Below, in pieces: positions 8,066 to 16,613 of a stretch of DNA of 64,000 nt (the stretch's first letter is position 1; every line of letters begins with the position of its first letter). The translations under genes were made by a program, and so were the position numbers. The DNA comes from Oceanobacillus sojae. Lineage in GTDB: Bacteria > Bacillota > Bacilli > Bacillales > Amphibacillaceae. The DNA is taken from assembly GCF_007991515.1 (NCBI RefSeq), contig NZ_BJYM01000003.1, positions 248,001 to 312,000 on the forward strand. The letters are read 5' to 3'. Under the pieces are notes generated by a model, which saw only the letters and a program-made list of their open reading frames with translations, did not search any database and was not told where the DNA came from.

Positions 8066-9118
8066 ATGAAAGCAGCAAGAATTTACGCTGAAAAAGATGT
8101 CCGGGTGGAGAATGTCGAAGTAAAAGAAGTCGGGGCAAAAGATGTGAAAGTAGAAGTAGCCTGGACAGGAATTTGTGGTTCAGACTTACATGCTTATTCT
8201 CATTTTATTGGTATTCCAACAGAAGAGCATCCAATATCAAAAAGACAAGCTCCGCTGACATTGGGCCATGAGTTCAGTGGAACAGTAACGGAAGTAGGCA
8301 GCGATGTAACAGCATTAAAACCGGGTGACCGTGTTTGTATCGAACCGAATCTTCGCTGTGGAGAATGTAAGGAATGTCGTGAAGGAAATTATCATTTATG
8401 CAGAAACAGCAATGCAGCCTTTATCGGGCTTGCCGATGATGGTGGATTTGCAGAATACTGCGTCATGGATGAACAGTATTGTCATCAAATCCCGGATAAC
8501 ATGACATTAGAGCAGGCAGCACTTGTCGAACCGACGGCTGTAACCTATCATGGTGTAGATTTAGCAGGTGTGAAAGCCGGTGATGCTGTACTGGTTACCG
8601 GTGCAGGCCCAATTGGTCTATTAACAGTTCTCTCAGCTCGTGCAGCTGGAGCAAGTAAAGTATTCGTCAGTGATGTTTCGAAAGAACGTTTAGCGTTAGC
8701 AGAGTCTTTTGGATTTGTAAAAGCATTAAATCCAATGGAAGATGATGTGATTGGTACCATTATGGAAGATACAAATGGTGATGGTGTTGACGTGGCATTA
8801 GAATGTGCAGGCGTTCAGCCGACATTTGATACATGTTTGGAAGCTATCAAACGTACAGGTACCGTTTGTGTGGTCGCCATTTTTGGACAAAATCCAGAAA
8901 TCAATGCATTTGCTTCTACAGTTAAAGAAGCAAACATTAAATTCTCTCTGGCCTATTCTAATATTTATGATCGTGTGATCAATCTGATTGCCAGTGGACA
9001 AATCCCTGCTGAAAAAGTAGTGACTAATAAAATTAAATTAGATAATGTTGTAGAAGAAGGATTTGAATTATTGCTTAATGACAAGAGCCAATCTAAAATT
9101 CTTGTCAGTGCGAAATAA
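8066..9118 (+). CDS. bdhA: (R,R)-butanediol dehydrogenase-like zinc medium-chain dehydrogenase
   Basis: The 350-residue enzyme has CGSDLHAYSH and GHEFSGTV for the catalytic zinc, CGECKECREGNYHLC for the structural zinc, and the Rossmann motif GAGPIGLLTVL. This set and the overall sequence fit BdhA, which interconverts acetoin and 2,3-butanediol with NAD(H). I place the start at 8066 because GGAGAG lies nine bases before it; an in-frame ATG at 8048 has no ribosome binding site. It is a single gene ending at a clear terminator. Other polyol dehydrogenases share the motifs, so the substrate is likely but not certain. Confidence 0.85.
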   Translation: MKAARIYAEKDVRVENVEVKEVGAKDVKVEVAWTGICGSDLHAYSHFIGIPTEEHPISKRQAPLTLGHEFSGTVTEVGSDVTALKPGDRVCIEPNLRCGECKECREGNYHLCRNSNAAFIGLADDGGFAEYCVMDEQYCHQIPDNMTLEQAALVEPTAVTYHGVDLAGVKAGDAVLVTGAGPIGLLTVLSARAAGASKVFVSDVSKERLALAESFGFVKALNPMEDDVIGTIMEDTNGDGVDVALECAGVQPTFDTCLEAIKRTGTVCVVAIFGQNPEINAFASTVKEANIKFSLAYSNIYDRVINLIASGQIPAEKVVTNKIKLDNVVEEGFELLLNDKSQSKILVSAK

Positions 9119-9140
9119 AGATTATTATCCAATTTTTGAA

Positions 9141-9169
9141 AGCCTGCAGACAGTTCTGCAGGCTTTTTC
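9141..9169 (+). terminator. Terminator of the bdhA-like gene
   Basis: The stem GCCTGCAGA / TCTGCAGGC has a CAGT loop and is followed by a run of five T. Confidence 0.92.
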
Positions 9170-9224
9170 TATAAAAATACAGATAAACTGCCTTTATTAT
9201 TAAAAAATCAGCAAATATCGTAAG

Positions 9225-9254
9225 GAGCATGTTTGTACGGGCAAGCTCTTTTTT
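9225..9254 (+). terminator. Weak hairpin with T-run upstream of the amidase gene
   Basis: GAGC-a-TG and CA-a-GCTC form an interrupted stem followed by six T, 31 bases before the amidase start. It could be a second terminator or an attenuator. The stem is short. Confidence 0.35.
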
Positions 9255-9285
9255 CAATATTTTAAAATAGAGAGAGTGTGTTTTT

Positions 9286-10305
9286 ATGGTGAAGATTTAT
9301 TTGGATCCCGGACATGGAGGAAGTGATACAGGAGCTGTAGGACAAGGATTGCAGGAAAAGCATGTAACACTAGCGATTGCTTTAAAAATACGAAATATCT
9401 TGAACAATCGTTATCAAGGGCATCAAATTCGGATGAGCCGTTCGACAGATAGTACTGTATCGCTGGCAGCGCGAACGAATGATGCGAACCAGTGGGGCGC
9501 AGATTATTTTATTTCTATTCACATTAACGCCGGGGGAGGAGCAGGCTACGAGGATTATATTCATTCGAACCTTTCTAATCAAGGAACCACAGGAAAATAC
9601 CGGCAAATCATGCATGAAGAAATAATAAAGCAGGCGAACCTTCAAAATCGCGGCAGAAAGCAAGCTAATTTTCACGTGCTGCGGGAATCATCCATGCCAG
9701 CTATTTTAACAGAAAATGGTTTTATTGATCATGCAGCAGATGCGGCAAAACTGAAATCAGATACAATTCTGGAGCAAATTGCTTTAGGACATGCAAGAGG
9801 GATTGCGAGAGTATTTCAATTATCTGCTAAAAGCAGCCCGGGGTCTTCGAGCAGCTTCAATAGCTCTAACAATCAAGGAAAAACATCTATATCTAAAAAA
9901 CAAATCCATTCCGTTGTGGACTATTTGAAATCAATTGGAGAAGATTCCAGCTTTACGAATCGTGCCAGATTAGCAAGATCTTATGGTATTTCAAATTATA
10001 CAGGGACAGCTGCACAAAATACATGTCTGCTAAAAGCAGTCAAATCTGGAAAACCTTCGAATAATTCCTCTAAACTAGCAGCAAGGCGTATTCATTTGCC
10101 GGCATCTGCGTCTACATGGCGCACATATCCAATAAACGTTACACCAGTAAAGAAAAATAGCGATTGGAGTCTTACTCCTGCAGCTTTTGGCGGCTTAACC
10201 TATGATATTTTAGCAGAGCCATACCCGAATGTCGTGACAATCCAAACAGGGAGAGGAAGACGTAATATCTATATTGGACCAGATACCAGCGCACGCAGAT
10301 TGTAA
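9286..10305 (+). CDS. CwlC-like N-acetylmuramoyl-L-alanine amidase without signal peptide
   Basis: Residues 1-180 form an Amidase_3 zinc domain very like B. subtilis CwlC, with ligands His10 (DPGHGG), Glu24 and His79 (SIHINAG) and catalytic Glu143 (TENGF). It cleaves the bond between MurNAc and L-Ala. There is no signal peptide, as in CwlC, which acts in mother-cell lysis. The CwlC SPOR repeats are absent. Instead a Ser/Asn-rich linker (185-200) leads to a module SVVDYLKSIGEDSSFTNRA...YGISNYTGTA of the kind attached to phage and bacillus lysins, then a basic Ser/Thr-rich end. It is a single gene with a weak SD and a 20-bp terminator stem. A role in sporulation lysis is inferred. Confidence 0.85.
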   Translation: MVKIYLDPGHGGSDTGAVGQGLQEKHVTLAIALKIRNILNNRYQGHQIRMSRSTDSTVSLAARTNDANQWGADYFISIHINAGGGAGYEDYIHSNLSNQGTTGKYRQIMHEEIIKQANLQNRGRKQANFHVLRESSMPAILTENGFIDHAADAAKLKSDTILEQIALGHARGIARVFQLSAKSSPGSSSSFNSSNNQGKTSISKKQIHSVVDYLKSIGEDSSFTNRARLARSYGISNYTGTAAQNTCLLKAVKSGKPSNNSSKLAARRIHLPASASTWRTYPINVTPVKKNSDWSLTPAAFGGLTYDILAEPYPNVVTIQTGRGRRNIYIGPDTSARRL

Positions 10306-10356
10306 TTAAAAACTTCATTCAGCAGAGATACCGCTACTGCTGAATGAAGTTTTTAA
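10306..10356. terminator. Bidirectional terminator between amidase and gpmA
   Basis: A perfect 20-bp stem (10306-10325 with 10337-10356) encloses an 11-nt loop and has A/T ends on both sides. It serves the two convergent genes. Confidence 0.92.
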
Positions 10357-10357
10357 T

Positions 10358-11053
10358 TTATTCTTCCTGATCTATAAAATATTTTGAAACAGGCACTAAA
10401 TTGTCATCTAATTCATAAACAAGCGGAACTCCAGTAGGAATGGATACATTTACAATATCCTCATCACTAATATCTTCAAGGTATTTCATTAAGCCCCTTA
10501 AACTGTTTCCGTGTGCTGCAATAATCACACTTTTTCCTGCTTTCACAGCCGGTTTAATTTCTTCCTCCCAATAAGGAATAACGCGTTCAATGGTTGTTTC
10601 CAGGCTTTCACCAAGAGGAATTTTCTCCTCAGGTATTTCCTTATACTTTTCTTCATGTCCGGGATAACGTTCATCTTCTTTTTCTAAAAAGGGTGGAGCT
10701 ACATCGAAGCTGCGGCGCCAGATATGTACCTGATCGGCTCCGTATTTTTCAGCAACTTCCTGTTTATTCAATCCCTGTAATGCACCATAATGTCTTTCGT
10801 TCAGCTTCCAGGATTTATGTACAGGAACCCATAAACTGTCTGTCTCCTCCAATACATAATTGAGTGTTTTAATGGCTCTTTTTAAATAAGATGTATAAGC
10901 TACATCGAAATGGAATCCATGCTGCTTCAATGCCTGTCCTGCATGCTTTGCATCCGCAGCACCATGGTCTGTTAAGTCTACATCTGTCCATCCGGTAAAA
11001 AGATTGGCCAGATTCCATTCACTCTGACCATGTCTAATCAGTACAAGCTTCAT
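10358..11053 (-). CDS. gpmA: 2,3-bisphosphoglycerate-dependent phosphoglycerate mutase
   Basis: The 231-residue protein starts [14 protein letters not shown], with the phosphohistidine at His8. It also has [10 protein letters not shown], the Glu-bearing [11 protein letters not shown] and the second His in AAHGNSLRG, in the family's order and at full length. It interconverts 3- and 2-phosphoglycerate in glycolysis. Many bacilli rely on the manganese enzyme GpmI instead, so this may be a second isozyme. It stands alone on the minus strand, with a small ORF upstream on the same strand. Confidence 0.93.
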   Translation of the reverse strand: MKLVLIRHGQSEWNLANLFTGWTDVDLTDHGAADAKHAGQALKQHGFHFDVAYTSYLKRAIKTLNYVLEETDSLWVPVHKSWKLNERHYGALQGLNKQEVAEKYGADQVHIWRRSFDVAPPFLEKEDERYPGHEEKYKEIPEEKIPLGESLETTIERVIPYWEEEIKPAVKAGKSVIIAAHGNSLRGLMKYLEDISDEDIVNVSIPTGVPLVYELDDNLVPVSKYFIDQEE

Positions 11054-11156
11054 ATATAATCCCTCACTATCTTTTTATTTATAACATACCACTCTGAGGA
11101 ATGATTTACACGTAATGCGCAGTTGTATTTTCTAAAAAGACAGGAAGGGAGGGAAT

Positions 11157-11300
11157 TTATTTTATAAACTTCCGTAATAATTTTTTCACCGTTCTGCTGG
11201 TCGCATGCTTACTGACTTGCTTTTTAAGCTTTTGTTTCTGATGAGGTTCCATGTCATTCCATTTTTTTAATCCTTTATCAATAAATGATTTAATTTTCAT
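11157..11300 (-). CDS. Small basic protein of 47 residues, unknown
   Basis: This short ORF begins MKIKSFIDKGLKKWNDMEP and ends in KKLLRKFIK. It is highly basic (about 15 Lys/Arg in 47), helical by composition and has no membrane segment. The ribosome binding site GGAGGAG lies seven bases before the ATG, one of the best in the window, which is the main argument that it is translated. It fills part of the 395-bp gap between gpmA and mmuM, whose remainder shows no clear site. I do not recognise a family. Confidence 0.6.
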   Translation of the reverse strand: MKIKSFIDKGLKKWNDMEPHQKQKLKKQVSKHATSRTVKKLLRKFIK

Positions 11301-11448
11301 CCACTTCTCCTCCTTTTAGATATTTTATCAGGAAGCTGATGCAACGTATCATTTAAAGTATTTAAAAAATAACCCGCTGGCCGAATAAATTTGCAGGAGT
11401 AATAAAATACGGTAAGCTAGTATATAAAATGAACGGAGGCTGCAGAGA

Positions 11449-12414
11449 ATGACAAAAATAAATCCAATTGAGTCATTGCTGAATCAATTTGAAACGTTGA
11501 TTTTAGACGGAGCATTGGCAACAGAATTAGAAAAACTTGATTGTAATCTGGATGATCCTTTATGGTCTGCCCGTGTTTTGCTGGATGAGGCTGAAAAAAT
11601 TAAAAAGGTCCATTATGCTTATTTTGCTGCTGGTGCGGATATTGCTATCACAGCAAGCTATCAGGCCAGTATAGATGGATTTAGAAAGCATGGTCTAAAC
11701 GAAGCGGAAGCAAAAGCATTAATCAGGAAAACAGTAGAGCTGGCACAGCAGGCGAGGAAGGATTATTGGCAGGAAAAAATGGAATCAGTACGACCTTATC
11801 CATTAGTTGCCGGATCTGTTGGACCATATGGAGCTTATCTGGCTGACGGTTCAGAGTATGTCGGTAATTATGGCGTAAGTGATCAGCTTTTACATGATTT
11901 TCACAAGCCTCGTATAGAAGCCTTGGTTGAAGCAGGAGCAGATTTATTAGCAATTGAGACGATTCCATCTCTTCAGGAAGCCAAAGTTATCTGCGATTTA
12001 CTAAAAGAATTCCCAAATATATCAGCATGGATGACATTTACGCTGAAGGATGCTGTACATATCAGTGAAGGAACAGCATTAAGAGAGTGTGCAGAGTTTT
12101 TAAATACATGCAATAAGATTGCTGCTATTGGCGTAAATTGTGTAACAACAGAATTTGTCAGTGATGCTGTCCAGGAATTAAAGACCTGCACGAATAAGCC
12201 TATTATCATTTATCCGAATTCTGGTGAAAATTACGATCCAGAGACAAAAACATGGTATGGAGATAATCATATGCATGTAGACAAGGCTGCTGCAGACTGG
12301 GCTGAAAAAGGAGCAAGAATTATCGGAGGCTGCTGCCGGACGGGACCTGAGGATATCAGAGGGATCAGCAGGGTATTGAGAGGAGTAAATGATAACCATA
12401 TATCTGATAAATGA
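11449..12414 (+). CDS. mmuM: Homocysteine S-methyltransferase
   Basis: The 321-residue barrel has the zinc ligands Cys231 (GVNC) and Cys295/Cys296 (GGCC) and the N-terminal LDGALATELEK. It moves a methyl group from S-methylmethionine to homocysteine, giving two methionines, in the cytosol. Its usual partner mmuP, an S-methylmethionine permease, is not adjacent. I looked for an S-box or T-box leader in the 148 bases upstream and saw none. SD GGAGG precedes the ATG at good spacing. Family and length match; the methyl donor is known for the family only. Confidence 0.9.
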   Translation: MTKINPIESLLNQFETLILDGALATELEKLDCNLDDPLWSARVLLDEAEKIKKVHYAYFAAGADIAITASYQASIDGFRKHGLNEAEAKALIRKTVELAQQARKDYWQEKMESVRPYPLVAGSVGPYGAYLADGSEYVGNYGVSDQLLHDFHKPRIEALVEAGADLLAIETIPSLQEAKVICDLLKEFPNISAWMTFTLKDAVHISEGTALRECAEFLNTCNKIAAIGVNCVTTEFVSDAVQELKTCTNKPIIIYPNSGENYDPETKTWYGDNHMHVDKAAADWAEKGARIIGGCCRTGPEDIRGISRVLRGVNDNHISDK

Positions 12415-12501
12415 AAGTAGTTTAGAAGCCATGTTTTTATCTTAAGCAAATGTTTATATGGAGAACAAGATGAATATTTCAGAATGATGTTTTCTATTTT
12501 T

Positions 12502-12530
12502 ACCACAGCTCTTTAGCAGCTGTGGTATTT
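12502..12530 (+). terminator. Terminator of mmuM
   Basis: The stem ACCACAGCT / AGCTGTGGT has a 7-nt loop and a short T-tail (ATTTTAGG). Confidence 0.65.
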
Positions 12531-12544
12531 TAGGTGGAATCATT

Positions 12545-12575
12545 TTCCTTATAAAAGTACGGTTTTTATAAGGAA
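12545..12575. repeat. Perfect 12-bp inverted repeat upstream of the AfuABC-like operon
   Basis: TTCCTTATAAAA and TTTTATAAGGAA flank seven bases. It lacks a T-run, so it looks more like an operator than a terminator, although it follows the mmuM hairpin closely. It lies just upstream of the direct repeats described next. Confidence 0.45.
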
Positions 12576-12579
12576 TAAA

Positions 12580-12622
12580 TTTTAGGATGTTTTTTAGTTT
12601 TTTTAGGATTCAATTATAAAAT
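12580..12622 (+). promoter_or_regulatory. Direct repeats and -10 of the AfuABC-like operon
   Basis: TTTTAGGAT occurs at 12580-12588 and again at 12601-12609, exactly 21 bases apart, which puts both on one face of the helix. AraC-type regulators bind such spaced direct repeats. A -10-like TATAAAAT follows at 12615-12622 without a good -35, as expected of an activated promoter. Binding by the AraC-type response regulator of this cluster is inferred. Confidence 0.5.
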
Positions 12623-12669
12623 AACATCGCTTAAGATAAAGTTGAAAATACATTACAGGAGGTAAATTA

Positions 12670-12685
12670 ATGAAAGCGCTTAAAA
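12670..12685 (+). promoter_or_regulatory. Candidate cre site over the start codon of the binding-protein gene
   Basis: ATGAAAGCGCTTAAAA has the symmetric core AAGCGCTT and fits the cre consensus except for one position. It coincides with the first codons, so coding constraint could explain it. Confidence 0.4.
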
Positions 12686-13695
12686 TGATGGCTTTATTTA
12701 CAGTTATAAGTTTTTTATTATTAGGTTGTTCAAATAATAGCTCGGGAAATGGAGAGGAATTAGTTGTTTATACAGCAAGAAGTGAAAGCTTAAATGAATT
12801 AGTTATCCCAAGTTTTGAAAATGAAACAGGTATTAAAGTAAAAACCGTTACAGCAGGCACCGGAGAGCTGGTGACAAGAGTCGAATCTGAAAGAAACAAC
12901 CCCCAAGGAGATATCCTATGGGCTGCAGATGTAACAATGTTACATGATAAAACAGACTTATTTGCAGAATATGTGTCTCCTGAAGATGAGAATATGATGG
13001 AGGAATTCAGAAATGAGACAGGATATTTTTCTCCAGCTTTTGCTGATCCAACTGTTTTTATAGTCAATACAGATTTAACTGGAGGTGAAGGGCAGATTAC
13101 TAGCTTTGAAGATTTGCTGGATCCTGAATTAAAAGGAAAAATAGCATTTGGAGATCCCGTTAATTCCAGCTCTGCTTTTCAATCTTTAATGGCGATGCTG
13201 TATGCAGCAGGTGACGGAGATCCTTTATCTGATGAAGCATGGGATTTCGTTGAAAAATTTATAGCCAATTTGGATGGGAAAATTCAAGGAAGCTCTGGTC
13301 AGGTTCATAAAGGCGTTGCAGATGGAGAATACGTTGTTGGATTAACATGGGAGGATCCAGTAGTCCATTATATTAGAAATGGAGAATCAGTTGAGGTTGT
13401 TTTCCCGGTAGAAGGGGCTATTTTCCCTGGCCAGGCAGTCCAGATTATAGAAGGAGCAGGAAACATGGAGAATGCTCAAAAATTTGTAGATTATCTTCTC
13501 TCTGAAGAAATTCAGACGCAGGCAGGTCAGGAATTAACGGTAAGACCTTTAAGGGAAGATATTGAACTGGCGGATTATATGGTACCTCAGGATGAAATCA
13601 ACTTATTTGAAGAATATGATGAAATGTGGGTTATCGAGAATACAGATGAGATAACCGCAAGATATGTCGATTTACTGGAAAAATCACTAGACTAG
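12670..13695 (+). CDS. AfuA/HptA-like solute-binding lipoprotein
   Basis: This is a 341-residue lipoprotein (LLLGC, Cys20) of the 'iron(III)-binding' solute-binding family. It contains ELVVYTARSESL, FGDPVNSSSAFQSL and GLTWEDPVVHY. The adjacent Tyr-Tyr pair that holds Fe3+ in FbpA-type proteins is absent. The DP-N-SSSA block resembles AfuA, which binds hexose phosphates, and staphylococcal HptA. The gene leads an operon with ATPase, permease, kinase and response regulator, the HptRSA-like gene company. I infer it catches a phosphorylated sugar or another organophosphate for the ABC importer and perhaps for the sensor kinase. Confidence 0.8.
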   Translation: MKALKMMALFTVISFLLLGCSNNSSGNGEELVVYTARSESLNELVIPSFENETGIKVKTVTAGTGELVTRVESERNNPQGDILWAADVTMLHDKTDLFAEYVSPEDENMMEEFRNETGYFSPAFADPTVFIVNTDLTGGEGQITSFEDLLDPELKGKIAFGDPVNSSSAFQSLMAMLYAAGDGDPLSDEAWDFVEKFIANLDGKIQGSSGQVHKGVADGEYVVGLTWEDPVVHYIRNGESVEVVFPVEGAIFPGQAVQIIEGAGNMENAQKFVDYLLSEEIQTQAGQELTVRPLREDIELADYMVPQDEINLFEEYDEMWVIENTDEITARYVDLLEKSLD

Positions 13696-13717
13696 GATAA
13701 ACAAAAATATTTAGGAA

Positions 13718-13752
13718 GTAACTTGTGGTATCGACAGATTATCACAAGTTAC
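13718..13752 (+). promoter_or_regulatory. Intercistronic hairpin after the binding-protein gene
   Basis: GTAACTTGTGGTA and TATCACAAGTTAC form a 13-bp stem with a 9-nt loop and no T-run. Such hairpins behind binding-protein genes protect the upstream message or partly stop polymerase, giving more binding protein than transporter. Confidence 0.6.
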
Positions 13753-13783
13753 CGTTCATGCTTTTAAGGGAGGTAATTATGAA

Positions 13784-14896
13784 GTGAGTGTTTCCGTTAA
13801 TATAGATAAAGTCGTAAAAAAATTTGGAGAGGATAAAGTTATTGATAAGCTATCTCTGGATATTCAAAAAGGAGAGCTTTTTACTTTACTGGGGCCATCT
13901 GGCTGTGGAAAGACAACTTTATTACGAATGATCATAGGGTTTCATTCCATTGATGATGGTCAAATTAAAATTGATGACAAAGTAATTAATCACATTCCAG
14001 TGAATAAAAGAAAGATGGGGATGGTTTTTCAGAACTATGCTATCTTCCCACATATGACGGTAGAAGATAATATTGCTTTTGGGTTAAAAGTCAATAAAAT
14101 TGGAAAAGAGGAAATGACTGAAAGAATTAATGATATTTTAAAAACAGTTCGGATCGAGGAGCATAAAACGAAAAAACCTGAAAACTTATCAGGAGGCCAA
14201 CAACAAAGGATTGCATTAGCAAGAGCGCTTGTTATCCATCCTAAAGTATTATTAATGGATGAGCCGTTATCCAATTTAGATGCAAAATTAAGAATTGAAA
14301 TGCGGAATGCTATTAAAAATATTCAACAAGAGGTTGGAATAACGACTGTGTATGTTACACATGATCAAGAAGAAGCGCTGGCTATTTCTGATAGAATCGC
14401 AGTAATGAATAAAGGCATTATTCAGCAAATAGGAAAACCTGAAGAAATCTACAGCCGTCCTGCTAACGTTTTTGTATCTCAATTTATAGGAACATCTAAT
14501 ATAATAAAAGGTATAATTAAGAAGAAAGAGGATGGTTTATACGTTCATTTAAATGATATGTATTCAGTAAAAATGAATAACTTGAAGCAGGATGAAATAG
14601 TGGACAAACAAGAAGTATTAGTATCTGTAAGACCCCAGGAGTTTATCATCACTAATAAAGAAAGCGGTATCAAAGGTGAAATTGACAGTACCATGTTTCT
14701 TGGACTAAATACGCATTACTTTGTAAATCTTGATTCAGGAGAGCGGGTTGAGGTTATTCAAGATAGTGAAGAAGAAGAAATTTTACCAGAAGGAAAAGAT
14801 ATTAACTTAAACATAAAAAGTAAAAAAATTAATATCTACCATGCCGATACGAAGGAAACGTTAATCAAGGCAGGTGGTCATGATGAACAAAAATAA
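13784..14896 (+). CDS. ABC transporter ATP-binding protein, AfuC/PotA type
   Basis: The 370-residue ATPase has Walker A GPSGCGKTT, signature LSGGQQQRIALARA, Walker B VLLMDEPLSNLDAK and the switch HD in VTHDQEEA. A TOBE-type regulatory domain occupies about residues 235-360. It drives import through the permease encoded next. The start is GTG, ten bases after GGGAGG; an ATG five bases earlier stops after two codons. The 3' end overlaps the permease start, so the two are translationally coupled. The name 'Fe3+ ABC transporter' would be automatic, but the binding protein argues against iron. Confidence 0.9.
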   Translation: MSVSVNIDKVVKKFGEDKVIDKLSLDIQKGELFTLLGPSGCGKTTLLRMIIGFHSIDDGQIKIDDKVINHIPVNKRKMGMVFQNYAIFPHMTVEDNIAFGLKVNKIGKEEMTERINDILKTVRIEEHKTKKPENLSGGQQQRIALARALVIHPKVLLMDEPLSNLDAKLRIEMRNAIKNIQQEVGITTVYVTHDQEEALAISDRIAVMNKGIIQQIGKPEEIYSRPANVFVSQFIGTSNIIKGIIKKKEDGLYVHLNDMYSVKMNNLKQDEIVDKQEVLVSVRPQEFIITNKESGIKGEIDSTMFLGLNTHYFVNLDSGERVEVIQDSEEEEILPEGKDINLNIKSKKINIYHADTKETLIKAGGHDEQK

Positions 14897-16538
14897 GTTT
14901 AATTTATGGAATATCAGCTCTGTTATTATCCTTCTGCTAATGTTAACCTTTATCATTTATCCTCTTTTTTTAATATTAGGTAAAGGTATATTTAATAGTG
15001 AAACAGGAGCGTTTACGCTTAGTCATTTTATCCATTTCTTTGAGAGGAAATTTTATTATATAACGATATTAAACAGTTTTAAGGTTACGATTGTAAGTAC
15101 CATACTGGCAGTTATAATTGGACTGCCATTAGCCTATATGTTAAGAAAGATAAAAATATTTGGCAGTAAATTTATTCAGATTATCGTTATTGTATCTTAT
15201 ATATCACCGCCGTTTATTGGAGCCTACGCTTGGATTCAACTGTTGGGAAGAAGTGGGGTTATCACCAAGTTTATCAATGATACATTTCAGTTGAATTTTG
15301 ATGGGATTTATGGTTTTGCAGGAATTGTTCTTGTACTGACATTACAATCATTTCCTCTTGTGTTTATTTATATCATGGGAGCATTAAAAAATCTTGACAA
15401 TTCTTTAGTAGAAGCAGCAGAAAGTCTTGGGTATTCAAATTTTCAAAGAATGACAAAAATTATAATCCCATTAATTATGCCAACAATTTTAGCAAGTTCA
15501 TTACTTGTATTTATGCGTGTTATCGCAGATTTTGGAACACCAATGTTAATTGGTGAAGGGTACCGGACCATGCCAGTATTAATTTATCAGCAATTCTTAA
15601 GTGAGGTTGGCGGTGATGCTGGTTTTGCTGCTGCAATTGCAACTATTTTTGTAATAATTACAGTTACTTTATTTTTATTACAAAGGATTCTGTCCAGACA
15701 GTATTCGTATTCTATGTCAGCACTAAAGCCGATGCAGGCAGAACCTCTTTCGGGAACCAAAAATATTTTAAGCCATATCGTTGTTTATTTTATTACCTTT
15801 ATCGGGATATTACCTCAGCTGGTGGTCATCTTTACATCATTTTTAGAGACATCGGGTGGTCAGGTCTATACAGGCAGGCTCTCACTTGAAAACTATAAAA
15901 ATATTCTTTTTGACAGGGACTTAAATGCGATTATAAATACTTACAAAATGGGTCTTTATGCGATTATAATCATTATTGTTATCGGGATTTTTATTTCTTA
16001 TTTAACAGTTCGAAAGCGGAATTTAATGAATTCTGTTATAGATACATTATCAATGTTCCCGTTTGTCATTCCGGGATCTGTACTAGGTATAGCTTTAGTT
16101 TTTGCATTTAGTGATGAACCGATATTTATTACGGGAACAATTTTAATTATGGTTATTGCATTTGTCATTAGAAGAATGCCGTACACGATTCGGTCCAGTA
16201 CTGCTATCATCAGCCAAATTAGCCCCAGCATTGAAGAAGCAGCTATCAGTCTCGGAGCATCTGAAACAAAAACATTTTATCGAATAATTGTTCCAATGAT
16301 GCTGCCAGGAGTACTGGCCGGTGCAATTATGAGCTGGGTTACCATACTTGGAGAATTGAGTGCCTCTATTATTTTATATTCAACGGAGACACAAACTTTG
16401 GCTGTGTCTATTTATACAGAAGTAATAAGAGGGAATTTTGGCAATGCTTCTGCATATTCGGCTGTTTTAACCGTTACTTCTATTTTATCTCTGTTAATAT
16501 TCTTTAAGCTCACTGGAAAAAAGGAAGTAGATTTATAG
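14883..16538 (+). CDS. Double-length ABC permease, AfuB/FbpB type
   Basis: This is a 551-residue membrane protein with two fused BPD_transp_1 halves of about six helices each. Each half carries an EAA loop: VEAAESLGYSNFQRMTKIIIP and IEEAAISLGASETKTFYRI. The fused form therefore serves as the whole channel. I place the start at the ATG at 14883, five bases after AGGTGG; GTG at 14874 and ATG at 14880 are in frame but worse placed. It overlaps the ATPase gene by 14 bases. Confidence 0.88.
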   Translation: MNKNKFNLWNISSVIILLLMLTFIIYPLFLILGKGIFNSETGAFTLSHFIHFFERKFYYITILNSFKVTIVSTILAVIIGLPLAYMLRKIKIFGSKFIQIIVIVSYISPPFIGAYAWIQLLGRSGVITKFINDTFQLNFDGIYGFAGIVLVLTLQSFPLVFIYIMGALKNLDNSLVEAAESLGYSNFQRMTKIIIPLIMPTILASSLLVFMRVIADFGTPMLIGEGYRTMPVLIYQQFLSEVGGDAGFAAAIATIFVIITVTLFLLQRILSRQYSYSMSALKPMQAEPLSGTKNILSHIVVYFITFIGILPQLVVIFTSFLETSGGQVYTGRLSLENYKNILFDRDLNAIINTYKMGLYAIIIIIVIGIFISYLTVRKRNLMNSVIDTLSMFPFVIPGSVLGIALVFAFSDEPIFITGTILIMVIAFVIRRMPYTIRSSTAIISQISPSIEEAAISLGASETKTFYRIIVPMMLPGVLAGAIMSWVTILGELSASIILYSTETQTLAVSIYTEVIRGNFGNASAYSAVLTVTSILSLLIFFKLTGKKEVDL

Positions 16539-16554
16539 AAATGATATATAAGGG

Positions 16555-16598
16555 TTGCTCCAATTATTGGAGCAATCTTTATATCTAATCATGATTAG
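16555..16598 (+). promoter_or_regulatory. Hairpin and palindrome between permease and kinase genes
   Basis: TTGCTCCAA / TTGGAGCAA with a 3-nt loop (16555-16575) ends in TCTTTATATC, a weak terminator. The perfect palindrome CTAATCATGATTAG (16585-16598) touches the kinase ribosome binding site. Together they may tune down kinase expression or bind a regulator. Confidence 0.45.
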
Positions 16599-16613
16599 CA
16601 GGAGTTATTAACC

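Noticed and set aside
11301-11448. S-box or T-box leader before mmuM
   Set aside because: The gap is too short and shows neither the S-box conserved stems nor a T-box sequence nor a terminator.
12670-16538. Iron(III) ABC transporter with a Fur box
   Set aside because: No sequence near 12540-12660 resembles the GATAAT-type Fur box, the binding protein lacks the Tyr-Tyr pair, and the linked kinase/regulator pair points to sugar phosphates.
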